NCBI RefSeq assembly: GCF_000430845.1
Contig: NZ_KE387264.1
Span: forward strand, 250,750 to 314,749
Direction: 5' to 3'
DNA from: Chryseobacterium gregarium DSM 19109
GTDB taxonomy: Bacteria > Bacteroidota > Bacteroidia > Flavobacteriales > Weeksellaceae
Length of the DNA: 64,000 nt
The position numbers and the translations under genes are program-made. Of the stretch, positions 53,984-62,911 are shown in pieces. Position 1 is the first letter of the stretch; each line of letters begins with the position of its first letter. Under the pieces are notes generated by a model. It worked only from the letters and a program-made list of their open reading frames with translations. It did not search any database and was not told the origin of the DNA.

Positions 53984-55270
53984 ATGAAAAAACTGTTTTT
54001 TTTACTCCTCGTAAACCTTCTCCCGGCTCAGCAAAGCTGGACTTTGAAGCAATGCCTGGAATATGCATCTTCCCATCATCCTTTGGTCAGGCAATCTTCG
54101 GTTAATATTCAAAAAAGCGAACGTCAGATTTCTGCCGCTAAAGGAATGCTGCTTCCGTCGGTTGAAGCAGGCATTAATCACAATTACAGCTTCGGATCTA
54201 CGATCGATCAGACGACCAATCAAAGAGGATCTCTCAATACGCAATATGACCAGGTGTATGCTCAGGCCAATTGGGAACTGATGAACTGGCGGAATTACCT
54301 TAATATTTCTTTGTCAAAAATCAATAAAGAAAGCTCTGTTTTCAGGATGAAGCAGGCACAGAATGAGGTAAAACTGAACGTGATCCAAATGTTCTTTACC
54401 TATCAGAACAGTAAAAGCTGGCTGGATGTTCTGGAAACTCAGATCTCAGGAATCGAGGATCAGATCAGGCGTACCGAAAAAGAAGTGGAGATCGGAAACC
54501 GGCCGAAAAGTGATGTGTATGACATCAAAGCCAACCTCGGAACTTTACAGGAACAATGGGTAACGGCAAAGAATTCCAGGGATCTTTCTAAAATTAATCT
54601 ACTGAATGCCCTGGCATTAACAAAAGACTCTCTGGACTTTAAAATGGAAGAAGAAAATCTTTCCCGTTCCGGCTTCGACGACCCTGATTTTGTGAAAAAT
54701 ATTTTAGAAAAAAATCCGGCATATCAATCGGTTCAGACAGAAATAAAAGCCCAGCAAAAAAATGTCTCTATCGCAAGGTCGGCTTATCTGCCAACACTGA
54801 ACGGTGCTTATAATTGGTCAACTTTCTACAGCAAAGCTCTCGGCGAACCGGCTGATGCATTTTCAGACCAGTTCAGAAGGAATAAAAATCAGCAGGTTGG
54901 GTTCAGCCTTAATATTCCTGTTTTCAACAGACTGCAGGTGAAGAATAATGTCGAGATCGCAAAACTCAATGTCATCAATTCCGGCTATGATCAAGAAATC
55001 ATCATCAATAACCTGATCCAAAGCATCAATTCCATCAAGGCACAGTTCCGGAATTCCGAAGAAAAATATACCTTACTGCAGGCCAATTTCGAAAATCAGA
55101 AATTATCCTTCCGGAAATCCGAGGAGAAATATAAAGAGGGATTAATGGATGCCTATACGTTTTTTGTCGTGCGGAACAACTGGCTTCAGGCCAACTATAA
55201 TCTTATCAGCAGTAAAAATGAAGTGATGCAGCAGACCGAGTTATTAAAAGTTTTCAATTCGGATTTTTAA
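53984..55270 (+). CDS. TolC-family outer-membrane channel protein
   Basis: A 428-residue protein: short signal peptide (FFLLLVNLLPAQQ), SWTLKQCLEYASSHHPLVRQS opening, then two similar coiled-coil/strand halves typical of outer-membrane efflux proteins (second half begins near YQSVQTEIKAQQKNVSIARSAYLP). It completes a tripartite exporter with the adaptor, ATPase and permeases upstream. Confidence 0.92.
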   Translation: MKKLFFLLLVNLLPAQQSWTLKQCLEYASSHHPLVRQSSVNIQKSERQISAAKGMLLPSVEAGINHNYSFGSTIDQTTNQRGSLNTQYDQVYAQANWELMNWRNYLNISLSKINKESSVFRMKQAQNEVKLNVIQMFFTYQNSKSWLDVLETQISGIEDQIRRTEKEVEIGNRPKSDVYDIKANLGTLQEQWVTAKNSRDLSKINLLNALALTKDSLDFKMEEENLSRSGFDDPDFVKNILEKNPAYQSVQTEIKAQQKNVSIARSAYLPTLNGAYNWSTFYSKALGEPADAFSDQFRRNKNQQVGFSLNIPVFNRLQVKNNVEIAKLNVINSGYDQEIIINNLIQSINSIKAQFRNSEEKYTLLQANFENQKLSFRKSEEKYKEGLMDAYTFFVVRNNWLQANYNLISSKNEVMQQTELLKVFNSDF

Positions 55271-55482
55271 GAGTAAGAATTGTCGGAAAAGGTATTAAAA
55301 CGGGAAAATAATTTTAAAGATTAAATCCTGATATAATATCATTAAAATTTCAATGAATATCAGAATAGGGCAGATCAAATCAGATCAAATAAAAAAGGTG
55401 ATCGAAAAAGGTGATATAACCTCCTTAACCTGAATCAGGATAAGAATAATTTAATGGACGATTAAGTTAAAACATACAGGAA

Positions 55483-56253
55483 CTAACCCTTTTTTCCGAT
55501 CAGTATGGGCTGATAGTAACCCGACTGTTCAGGCATAAGCCAGCGTAGGTCTGTAAATCCTGCAGTTTCAAATATCTTAGCTAAATAATTTCTGCGATAG
55601 GCCCGGTATTTTGTTTTGCGTACAATAGTTTCAAATTGTTCTTCTTTACCTTTTAATGTAAAATGGTTGACGGTATAAACATCTTCTTTGATCCAGTCCC
55701 ATACCTGAAACGAAACGGTTCTCCGGCCCCCTGTATTTTTAACCGTAGGCTGTGTGCTTTCCGGTTTTTCTTCCAAGACTTTGTCATAATCCCGGATACT
55801 GGCGATAAATAAGCCTCCGGATTCCATTTTCGTTAAAATGCTTTTCGCCGCCATCAGCATATCATGGTCATCCAGTAAATGAGGCAGTGAATTATCGCAA
55901 GCTATGACGATATCAAATAAACCGGTGATATCCTTATCCAGTGTCCTGAAATCGGCAACATGGAAAGAAATACACAGCCCTCTCTGTTGAGCTTCCGCCT
56001 TTGCCCGCCCGATCGCTTTCGGGCTAAGGTCGGTGCCGGATACCTGATAGCCAAGAGCGGCGAGCCCGATGGCCTGTGTGCCGATACCGCAGGCACAGTC
56101 AAGGACATTAGCTGCATCCGGTTTGGCGTATTCCGTAATGATACGTTGGAAAATCAATGCCTGCATCCTTACAGCATCTTCCCAGCTATCGAAAATTAAA
56201 TGATAATCTTCCGACAGTTCATTGTAGAATTGTATGTTGGGGTCTTTTTCCAT
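55483..56253 (-). CDS. SAM-dependent class I methyltransferase
   Basis: A 256-residue methyltransferase. Motif I is VLDCACGIGTQAIGLAALG with the acidic GTDLS after it. FDIVIACDNSLPHLLDD (motif II/III) and the FETAGFTDLRWL C-terminal strand also fit. The layout resembles glycine N-methyltransferase-like or UbiE-like small-molecule enzymes; the substrate is not evident. It is monocistronic and convergent with the efflux operon. Confidence 0.88.
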   Translation of the reverse strand: MEKDPNIQFYNELSEDYHLIFDSWEDAVRMQALIFQRIITEYAKPDAANVLDCACGIGTQAIGLAALGYQVSGTDLSPKAIGRAKAEAQQRGLCISFHVADFRTLDKDITGLFDIVIACDNSLPHLLDDHDMLMAAKSILTKMESGGLFIASIRDYDKVLEEKPESTQPTVKNTGGRRTVSFQVWDWIKEDVYTVNHFTLKGKEEQFETIVRKTKYRAYRRNYLAKIFETAGFTDLRWLMPEQSGYYQPILIGKKG

Positions 56254-56362
56254 CGGCTACTCAAATTTACAGGCTTTAAATATACGACAATGGCTTTTTA
56301 ATATTTTTCTTTCTCTGGATTAATGATCACCAATCAAATTAATGATACTCAGATACTTTAAA

Positions 56363-56455
56363 TTAATATTGATCGGGCAGGGCGAACCAGAATGTGCTTT
56401 CTATGCCTTCAACATTTCTATGCCGATCTCTCAGGCATGACGACAGATAATATAT
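56363..56455 (-). pseudogene. 3'-end remnant of a histidine kinase gene
   Basis: The minus strand reads GIESTFWFALPDQY then stop, matching the end of the intact kinase downstream (GIGSTFWFSLPNQF). About 80 bases align closely to 57919-57995, including GAACCAGAATGTGCTT. Upstream the frame breaks. It is what is left of a duplicated or deleted PAS kinase gene. Confidence 0.7.
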
Positions 56456-56719
56456 TAAATCCGTATCTAGAAAATTGTGACTGTGGAACAATTGAGTAGG
56501 GAATGGATAATCATGAATGCATTATAGTTAAAGTATTTCTGTGAGTAAAAGGTTCAGTTGGCCGTCTGTACGATATCTACCTGCGCCCTCGGATCTCTTG
56601 CTCAGAACACCGGGTTGAAACAGATATGCCTATTGAAACCGGGCCTATCCTTTACCTTTTTGTTATTTTAATTATGTGTACTTTAGCAGTGTCAAAAATA
56701 CGAAATATCCCGGCTTCAC
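56456..56719. other. Intergenic region with no supported gene
   Basis: About 260 bases between the kinase remnant and the frameshifted PAS kinase. It presumably holds the latter's promoter; no clear -7 or -33 box was found. Confidence 0.4.
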
Positions 56720-57794
56720 ATGCAGAATAAAAGTCAAGAAATAACCTCGTTAATCGAACTCAATGAAGAGTTAGAGAACTATTTTAGCAATACGATTATC
56801 CCTCAGCTTTTTGTAGACGCTAATCTGAAGCTCCGGAAATTCACCCCTCCTGCGATGAAGCAGTTTAACCTGAAAAAGGAGTTTATAGGCAAGCCCTTAG
56901 AAGAGATAGAAGAACACTTTCGTTATCCCTCAATCATTGATAATATTAAAGTGGTTATTTCTACAGGTAAAATTCTGGAAAAGGAGATACAGACAACAGA
57001 TCTTGGCTGGTATCAGATGAACATTCTGCCGTATGTCATTCGTAAAGAAAATAAAACCAATGGCGTCATCATCACTTTTGTTGATATCACTTCCCGTATT
57101 CGTGATCTGAAAGAGCAGGAAAAGCTCGTTTCTGAGCATGAGCTGTTGCTTGATACCACATGATATTAAAAATCCTATCCATGGACTCGGACTGGCTATT
57201 GAAATGCTGAAAAGACTGCCGGAAAAAAGTATGGGAAAGTTTCCAGCATTGCTCAATAATGTAGAAAACAGTCTGGGGAGTATGAAGAAAGTAATCGGCG
57301 ATCTTATTGATTCCCGCTGGAAGCAGCAGCGTGAGCAGACTGCTGAAGAATTGATTGACCTTGGGAATATTCTGGAAGATGTGAGGCTGACCCTTGCCCC
57401 GCAAATTCAGGAATCCGGAGCAGTGATTACTGTGGACCTGAATAATTGTTCAGAAGTTACGTTTATCAGACGAAAGCTGCGAAGTATTGTCTACAACCTG
57501 CTGAGTAACGCGATCCAATATAGGAGTGTGGATCGTAAACCTGAGATTACCGTTACAAGCACCAAAGAAAAAGAATATATTGTACTCAGTGTTGCTGATA
57601 ATGGGATCGGCATGAACAAGGAGGAGCAGAAAATTATTTTTGAAAAGTTCAAGCGGATAAGGACTACTAACGAAGGTTCCGGTGTTGGATTATATCTGGT
57701 GAATACCATGGTGACAGAGGCCGGCGGTAGAATAGAAGTGGAAAGTGAGCCGGAAAAAGGCTCAGTATTCAAAGTATTTATCAAGCACAATTGA
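56720..57794 (+). pseudogene. PAS histidine kinase broken by a frameshift
   Basis: The first part (56720-57163) encodes a PAS domain (IIPQLFVDANLKLRKFTPPAMKQFNL and VIITFVDITSRIRDLKEQEKL) and stops at EHELLLDTT. The kinase part continues in another phase from about 57150: PHDIKNPIHGLGLAIEML (phospho-acceptor histidine), NLLSNAIQYRS, VADNGIGMNKEEQ and GSGVGLYLVNTM to a stop at 57794. The expected junction is a histidine-box sequence like DTISHDIKNP; a few bases appear lost at gatacc/acatgat. A separate internal start for the kinase half is unlikely because its ATG falls within the PAS coding region out of frame. A sequencing error is possible. Confidence 0.75.
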
Positions 57795-57832
57795 TGATGT
57801 AAAGTGCCACTTTATTGCTATATTAATTCCAG

Positions 57833-57853
57833 GCTGTCGGTAACGCCGACAGC
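57833..57853. terminator. Hairpin between convergent kinase genes
   Basis: GCTGTCGG (57833-57840) and CCGACAGC (57846-57853) form a perfect 8-bp stem with a five-base loop, followed rightward by an AT-rich stretch ending in TTTTT. It probably terminates the rightward kinase transcript. Confidence 0.55.
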
Positions 57854-57910
57854 ATCAATATTCAATTTTTGATTTACATCTAAATTAATGAGAAGTCACA
57901 ATCTAATGTA

Positions 57911-60400
57911 TTAAAACTGGTTAGGAAGCGAGAACCAGAATGTGCTTCCTATGCCCTCAACACTTTCTACGCCGATCTTTCCGCCATGGCGCTGGATAAT
58001 ATCCGAACAGATATACAATCCTAATCCCAGCCCTGAGACCTGTATGCCTGTCTGGTCGACCCTGAAATAGCGGTCAAACAGGTGCGGCAGCTTATCAGCC
58101 GGAATGCCGGGCCCGTTATCCCTGACAGAAAGCTTCACTGAATCACTGAGTTTTTCGATCGTCAGGAATATCTGTCTGCTGTCCGGGGCATATTTTACAG
58201 CATTGGTGATGAAATTCGTAACGACCTGCTCTATCCTGTTTTCATCGGCCACGATTTCGAGATTTCTTTCCCCTTCCACGATCAACTCATGGGTGCCCAG
58301 CTGCGCTACATGGGTACAGCATTCCTCTACCATATGCGCTAAACTGAATTTCTTTTTGTTCAGTATGACTTTCCCCTGGTTTATTTTTGTCACGTTCAGC
58401 AATTCTTCCACCAGCTCGGAAATCTTTTCCATGCTCCTGTTGCATTGCTCAATTAACCTTGGCATAATGGGGGTCGGGCTGGCCTTCATGCGGTCCAGGA
58501 GCTGTAAAGAAGCCTTCAGGCTGGTAAGCGGCGTTTTAAGCTCATGGCTGGCGATTGAAATGAAATCATCCTTCTGTTGCTGAAGCTGTTTGGAACCGGT
58601 AATATCAATCACGGTACCGAGCAGTTTTTTCAGGTTACCATCTCTATCATAATGAACATCTCCCTGCAGGCGTACCCATTTTACAGAGCCTCCTTCAAGC
58701 AAAATGCGGGTTTCATAAAACAGCTTGCCTGTCTTTCGGGCAATGCTATGGGCCTGATCACTCAGATGGGCGTCCAAAGGATGTAAAGCAGCCAGTACCT
58801 GTGTTCTGGAAACAGGGCTGGTTACCCCGAATATTTCATCGAAGCGCTTTGAACCTTTTACTGAATAGTCTTCATAGCTGAGTTCATAGGTTCCGATCTC
58901 TGCCGCTTCAATGGCAAGGCGGCTACGCTCCTCAACATCTTCAATCTGCTTTCTGGCCAGCACTTTATCCGTTACATCGTTGCCTGCCACCATAATCGAT
59001 GTTACGGTGCCTTTTGAGTCTGTTACCGGCTCATACACGAAATCTACAAATACCGTTTCAGCCATGCCATTCCGGTTCAATATCAGTTCATGCTCTCTTC
59101 CATGGAAAGCCACGCCGGTGGTAATGACTTGCTGCATTAACGGTGCATACACCGGCGCCGCTTCAGCCACAGCCACCCAGATCGATTGGTTTTCTAACTG
59201 TTCACGGGTTTTGCCCACCAACTCCAGATACCCTTTATTGACTTCCGTTACGATCAGATCCTCCGCCCTGATCACACAGATGGCAAACGGCGCCTGATTG
59301 ATCAGGTTGCGGAACCGCGCTTCACTGATCAGCAGTTCGTCATTGGACTCTGCCAGCTCTTCGTTGGTGGCGGCGAGTTCCTCATTCAGGGCTGCAAACT
59401 CTTCATTGGAGGCTGCCAGTTCTTCATTCATATCCTGCAGCAGCTGCTCATCCAGTTTCCGCTGGGTAATATCAATGCAGGAACTGATATATCCTGCAAA
59501 GGTCCCGTCGGAAAGAAATCTTGGCGTTCCTTTTTTCAGCAGCCAATGGTATGATCCGTCAGATCCGAGTATCCGGATCTCATCGCTGTAGGAAACTCTT
59601 CGGGTAAATGCCTGCTGATGAATAGCAATGAATTTTTGCCTGTCGAGGGGATGGATCAGATCATACCATCCTTTGCTGATCAGTTTATCTGCGGTTCTCC
59701 CGGTAAGCTCTGCCCAGGCCTTGTTAAAATAGATCAGCTGCCCTGTCTCGTCTCTTACGGCTATCAGCACGTCTGTGTTGTCAGCCATAGACCTGAAGCG
59801 CTCTTCACTTTCGATAAACGCCTTCACGCGATCGTCCACCATGGATTCCAGTTCAATGTTCATGCGTGAAAGTTGTTCCCTGCTTGTCAGGAGTTCCTCA
59901 TTAGTCGCATTGAGCTCTTCATTGGTCGCCGCCAGTTCCTCGTTCAGGGACTGCTCACGAAGGAGCAATTCCCTGTTACGGGCTGCCTCTTCCAGTTCGC
60001 GCTTGTTCAGGTATCGCTCCGTTACATCAGTAGCCGTATGTAAAACGGCTATTACACGGCCGCTTCCGTCTTTCACGGCACGGTATTCAAAATCAAAGTA
60101 ATACGTGCTTAGTATTCCATCTACCAATATTTCTGCAGGGGTATCATTTCCCGAGATCGTTATGCCTTCACGCCATACCCGTGCAAACATCTCCAGAAAC
60201 GGCTGACCGGAAAGTTCGGGCATGGCCTCAACCAGGCCTTTGCCAATAACTCCGGTATCCCGGCCCCAGATCGTTAACATCGCATGATTTGCAAATTCAA
60301 TCCTCGCGTCTTCACCAACATGCACAGCTGTGGCCGTATGGATGGAAGAAAGAACGTTGATGAGCTGCTCAGAACTTAGGGGCGCCACTGGATCGGTCAT
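57911..60400 (-). CDS. Soluble multi-PAS sensor histidine kinase
   Basis: An 829-residue kinase without membrane helices. PAS domains lie at about 10-130, 195-315, 360-475 and 490-600. Two low-complexity coiled coils link them, built from repeats of NEELAATNEEL (about 150-180 and 318-352). The dimerisation/phosphorylation motif is SIASHELKTPLTSLKASLQLLD. The HATPase domain has VTNFITNAVKYAP, VRDNGPGIP and GLGLGLYICSDI. Signals are probably cytoplasmic redox or small-molecule cues. No cognate response regulator is adjacent. Confidence 0.92.
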   Translation of the reverse strand: MTDPVAPLSSEQLINVLSSIHTATAVHVGEDARIEFANHAMLTIWGRDTGVIGKGLVEAMPELSGQPFLEMFARVWREGITISGNDTPAEILVDGILSTYYFDFEYRAVKDGSGRVIAVLHTATDVTERYLNKRELEEAARNRELLLREQSLNEELAATNEELNATNEELLTSREQLSRMNIELESMVDDRVKAFIESEERFRSMADNTDVLIAVRDETGQLIYFNKAWAELTGRTADKLISKGWYDLIHPLDRQKFIAIHQQAFTRRVSYSDEIRILGSDGSYHWLLKKGTPRFLSDGTFAGYISSCIDITQRKLDEQLLQDMNEELAASNEEFAALNEELAATNEELAESNDELLISEARFRNLINQAPFAICVIRAEDLIVTEVNKGYLELVGKTREQLENQSIWVAVAEAAPVYAPLMQQVITTGVAFHGREHELILNRNGMAETVFVDFVYEPVTDSKGTVTSIMVAGNDVTDKVLARKQIEDVEERSRLAIEAAEIGTYELSYEDYSVKGSKRFDEIFGVTSPVSRTQVLAALHPLDAHLSDQAHSIARKTGKLFYETRILLEGGSVKWVRLQGDVHYDRDGNLKKLLGTVIDITGSKQLQQQKDDFISIASHELKTPLTSLKASLQLLDRMKASPTPIMPRLIEQCNRSMEKISELVEELLNVTKINQGKVILNKKKFSLAHMVEECCTHVAQLGTHELIVEGERNLEIVADENRIEQVVTNFITNAVKYAPDSRQIFLTIEKLSDSVKLSVRDNGPGIPADKLPHLFDRYFRVDQTGIQVSGLGLGLYICSDIIQRHGGKIGVESVEGIGSTFWFSLPNQF

Positions 60401-60848
60401 AGTATCGGTTTAGATTTTAGAGCACAAAAATACAAAAATCGCCTGAATATGATATACCACAATGGATCGTCAGAGTCAAATTAAATGACAGATTAATAAG
60501 ATATGGGCTTTTCTGGATCAGGACAGTATTTCATGATTATATCTGCTTTTTTATTACTGATCTCTTGTCTTTGATCCAACATCGTAAAATGATGAAATCA
60601 TTGATTAAGCTGAATAGAGCTCAGTAATGAAAATGATTGGATTAGCGTTAATTTCTGTTGATAAAATTACATATTCATTACATGAAGTAACAATCATTTT
60701 AGGGTAAGGGAAATGTGTTTGCCAGAAATCTTTAATTTCATTACATTCAACCGCATTACATTTCTGAGAAAATAGTATTTTTACTTTTATTAAAATAGAT
60801 ACGGCAGGACTACAGAATAACCAACCTGCTAAAATCAAAACTCAGCGT
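60401..60848. other. Divergent intergenic region between the kinase and DUF3667 genes
   Basis: About 450 AT-rich bases. A 77-codon minus-strand frame (60605-60838) ends up against the DUF3667 start and has no family match, so I do not call it. The region should carry both promoters. Confidence 0.45.
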
Positions 60849-61571
60849 ATGACAAAATGTAAAAATTGCGGAAATGTATTCGAAGGGAAATACTGTAACC
60901 AATGCGGGCAGTCTGCAAAAACGTATCGTATTGGTCTTGAATTCCTGTGGGAAGATATTCAGCACGGCATTTTACATTATGACAAAGGTATCGGGTATTC
61001 TTTAAAAAAACTTTTTGAGAAACCCGGTTATATTATCGAAGATTATATTGAAGGGAAAAGGATAGGCCATTTCAGGCCCATTTCAATGGTCATTATCCTT
61101 GCCACGATCTATGCTCTTATTTATCATCTGCTTGACCTGAATAACCGTTCCGGCCTTGATGAGTCTTCCGGATTGATACTGGAAAAGGTTTTTGAGCACT
61201 ATTACTGGTTTGTTGTGGCCACCATTCCTTTATATGCCCTGACGACCTGGCTTGTATTTAAAAAATCCGGCTATAATTTTTATGAATTCATTATTTTTGA
61301 AGCCTTTAAAACTTCGCAAAGGTTATCTGTTCACATCCTTTTTTTACCGGTTTTATATTTTGTCAAAGACCGGTCAGGTTTCAGGGTGATTTCAGACTTT
61401 CTTTTTTTGATTGATTTTATTTTGATCTTCTGGACGAATAAACAGTTCTTCAGCAAAATGGGAATGAAGGAAGTTCTTGCAAGGAGCATTTTAAGCTATG
61501 TTGTTTACTTATTCGCCGCATTTTTATTCACAATGATCATTATCGTATCATTAGGATTGATAAAAATCTGA
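60849..61571 (+). CDS. DUF3667 membrane protein with N-terminal zinc ribbon
   Basis: A 240-residue protein. The N-terminal CKNCGNVFEGKYCNQCGQ is a four-cysteine zinc ribbon. The DUF3667 hallmark YIIEDYIEGKRIGHFRPISMVIILATIYAL follows, then four to five membrane helices. Function unknown; the family is common in Flavobacteria and Sphingobacteria. It converges on the secreted-protein gene downstream. Confidence 0.88.
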   Translation: MTKCKNCGNVFEGKYCNQCGQSAKTYRIGLEFLWEDIQHGILHYDKGIGYSLKKLFEKPGYIIEDYIEGKRIGHFRPISMVIILATIYALIYHLLDLNNRSGLDESSGLILEKVFEHYYWFVVATIPLYALTTWLVFKKSGYNFYEFIIFEAFKTSQRLSVHILFLPVLYFVKDRSGFRVISDFLFLIDFILIFWTNKQFFSKMGMKEVLARSILSYVVYLFAAFLFTMIIIVSLGLIKI

Positions 61572-61827
61572 ATGGTAATTGTACACCTACATGTCTTTCT
61601 TTCCGGATATGAACTGCCATTTGATCTCAAAACATATCTATCAAGGGAATAAGATATTTATTGTCTGCAGAAACACTTGTTGCTGGTTATTAAAATCAAC
61701 AGTTGCAGATTACGCCAATACGCTGCTTCTCCGGCTGGTTATGGATTCTATGACTTTCCGTACCCGATACCGGCAAAAAGTATTAGGGGCAAATTTTCCC
61801 CCCTTCAATATTCTTTAATGAGACGTA

Positions 61828-62334
61828 TTACTGAAGTTTTCTCACCGAAACATTCGGCTGTTCACCTGCAGGAACCATGAAAACGGCAGTGTCGCTTACC
61901 GTATCTCCAGTGTCCAGATAATACCCTGCAACAATCGGAATGACCGCACTTTCATATTTGCCTTCTTTTGTATAGGCCCAATAGGTGACATTTACATTCT
62001 GAGGCTTCATTTTCAGATCCAGTTTTTTGGAAGTTAGTTTTGCGCCTGTGGCATTGATGCAGTTTAATTCCACCAGTGCCGTATTCAGGACAATCTGAGG
62101 CGCGCTGCTTAGTCTCATATTGAAGGTTTTCGGCGAATTGTTGACCAGGTTAGCCGAGACTTTGTAGCGGTCAAAGTTTTTCCCGCCGGCAGTTACCGAT
62201 TCTTTATTCAAAATACTGAAGGTCACGGCCAGTCCATTCAGGTCAACCGTTTCGCCGTCGGAAATTTTTTGGGCTTTCACAAAAGAAAAGGAAAGCAGCA
62301 AAATCAATATGGCGATGGAAGTTAGATTTCTCAT
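61828..62334 (-). CDS. Secreted protein of unknown function
   Basis: A 168-residue protein with a clear signal peptide (LTSIAILILLLSFSFVKAQ). The mature part looks like a beta-rich domain (DLNGLAVTFSILNKESV, RYKVSANLVNNSPKTFNMRLSS, VNVTYWAYTKEGKYESAVIPIVAGYYL), with two cysteine-poor halves. I do not recognise the family. It is probably periplasmic. Confidence 0.75.
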   Translation of the reverse strand: MRNLTSIAILILLLSFSFVKAQKISDGETVDLNGLAVTFSILNKESVTAGGKNFDRYKVSANLVNNSPKTFNMRLSSAPQIVLNTALVELNCINATGAKLTSKKLDLKMKPQNVNVTYWAYTKEGKYESAVIPIVAGYYLDTGDTVSDTAVFMVPAGEQPNVSVRKLQ

Positions 62335-62911
62335 TCTTATTTATTTTTTATCAGAAATTATAAATTTTGAATCATTCTGATCTTTGAAGATCAGGCCTGA
62401 TATTGAGGGCCCAGTCCGGTATTGCTGTTTTTTGTTGCAGGAATAACAGGCTGGCAGTAAAATGATTGAAATTTTTTTAATGTTATCATGAGCTAAATTA
62501 TACAAAATTGTTGTATCATTTACTAATCCTGAATAAATTTTCAGGTTTGATATCACTAAAAGACATTGCAGATATCCTGACGGCTAAAAATCAGGTTTAA
62601 ATGCACATAAAAATCCGCAGGATTTCCATAATTTGCGGGAAATTTTTTTGAACCAAATAATAACAGGCTCTTATGAACATCCGGATGTTTAATATGTGAA
62701 CAACGGTAATGATCTGTTGCAGTCATTTTTAAGTTTGTTTAAAGCTATATCGAACCATATGATTCCTATAAAAAGGCTTGCAATATCCGGACAGAACCAC
62801 TGATTATGCATTAATCATATTTACGGGATATAAATCCAAACTTAACATAAAATAGCTGTAGTAATAATTTTCTTAGTATATTTAACCTTATAATGAAAGC
62901 TGATTAACAAT
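62335..62911. other. ~580-bp intergenic region
   Basis: It lies between a leftward secreted-protein gene and a rightward sensor gene, so it should hold both promoters. A 71-codon minus-strand frame (62341-62556) is not supported by any family or signal. No clear hairpin or RNA gene is visible. Confidence 0.45.

Noticed and set aside
60605..60838. 77-codon minus-strand frame before the DUF3667 gene
   Set aside because: No family match and it occupies the likely promoter of the divergent gene.
62341..62556. 71-codon minus-strand frame next to the secreted protein
   Set aside because: No signal peptide, family or ribosome-binding context.
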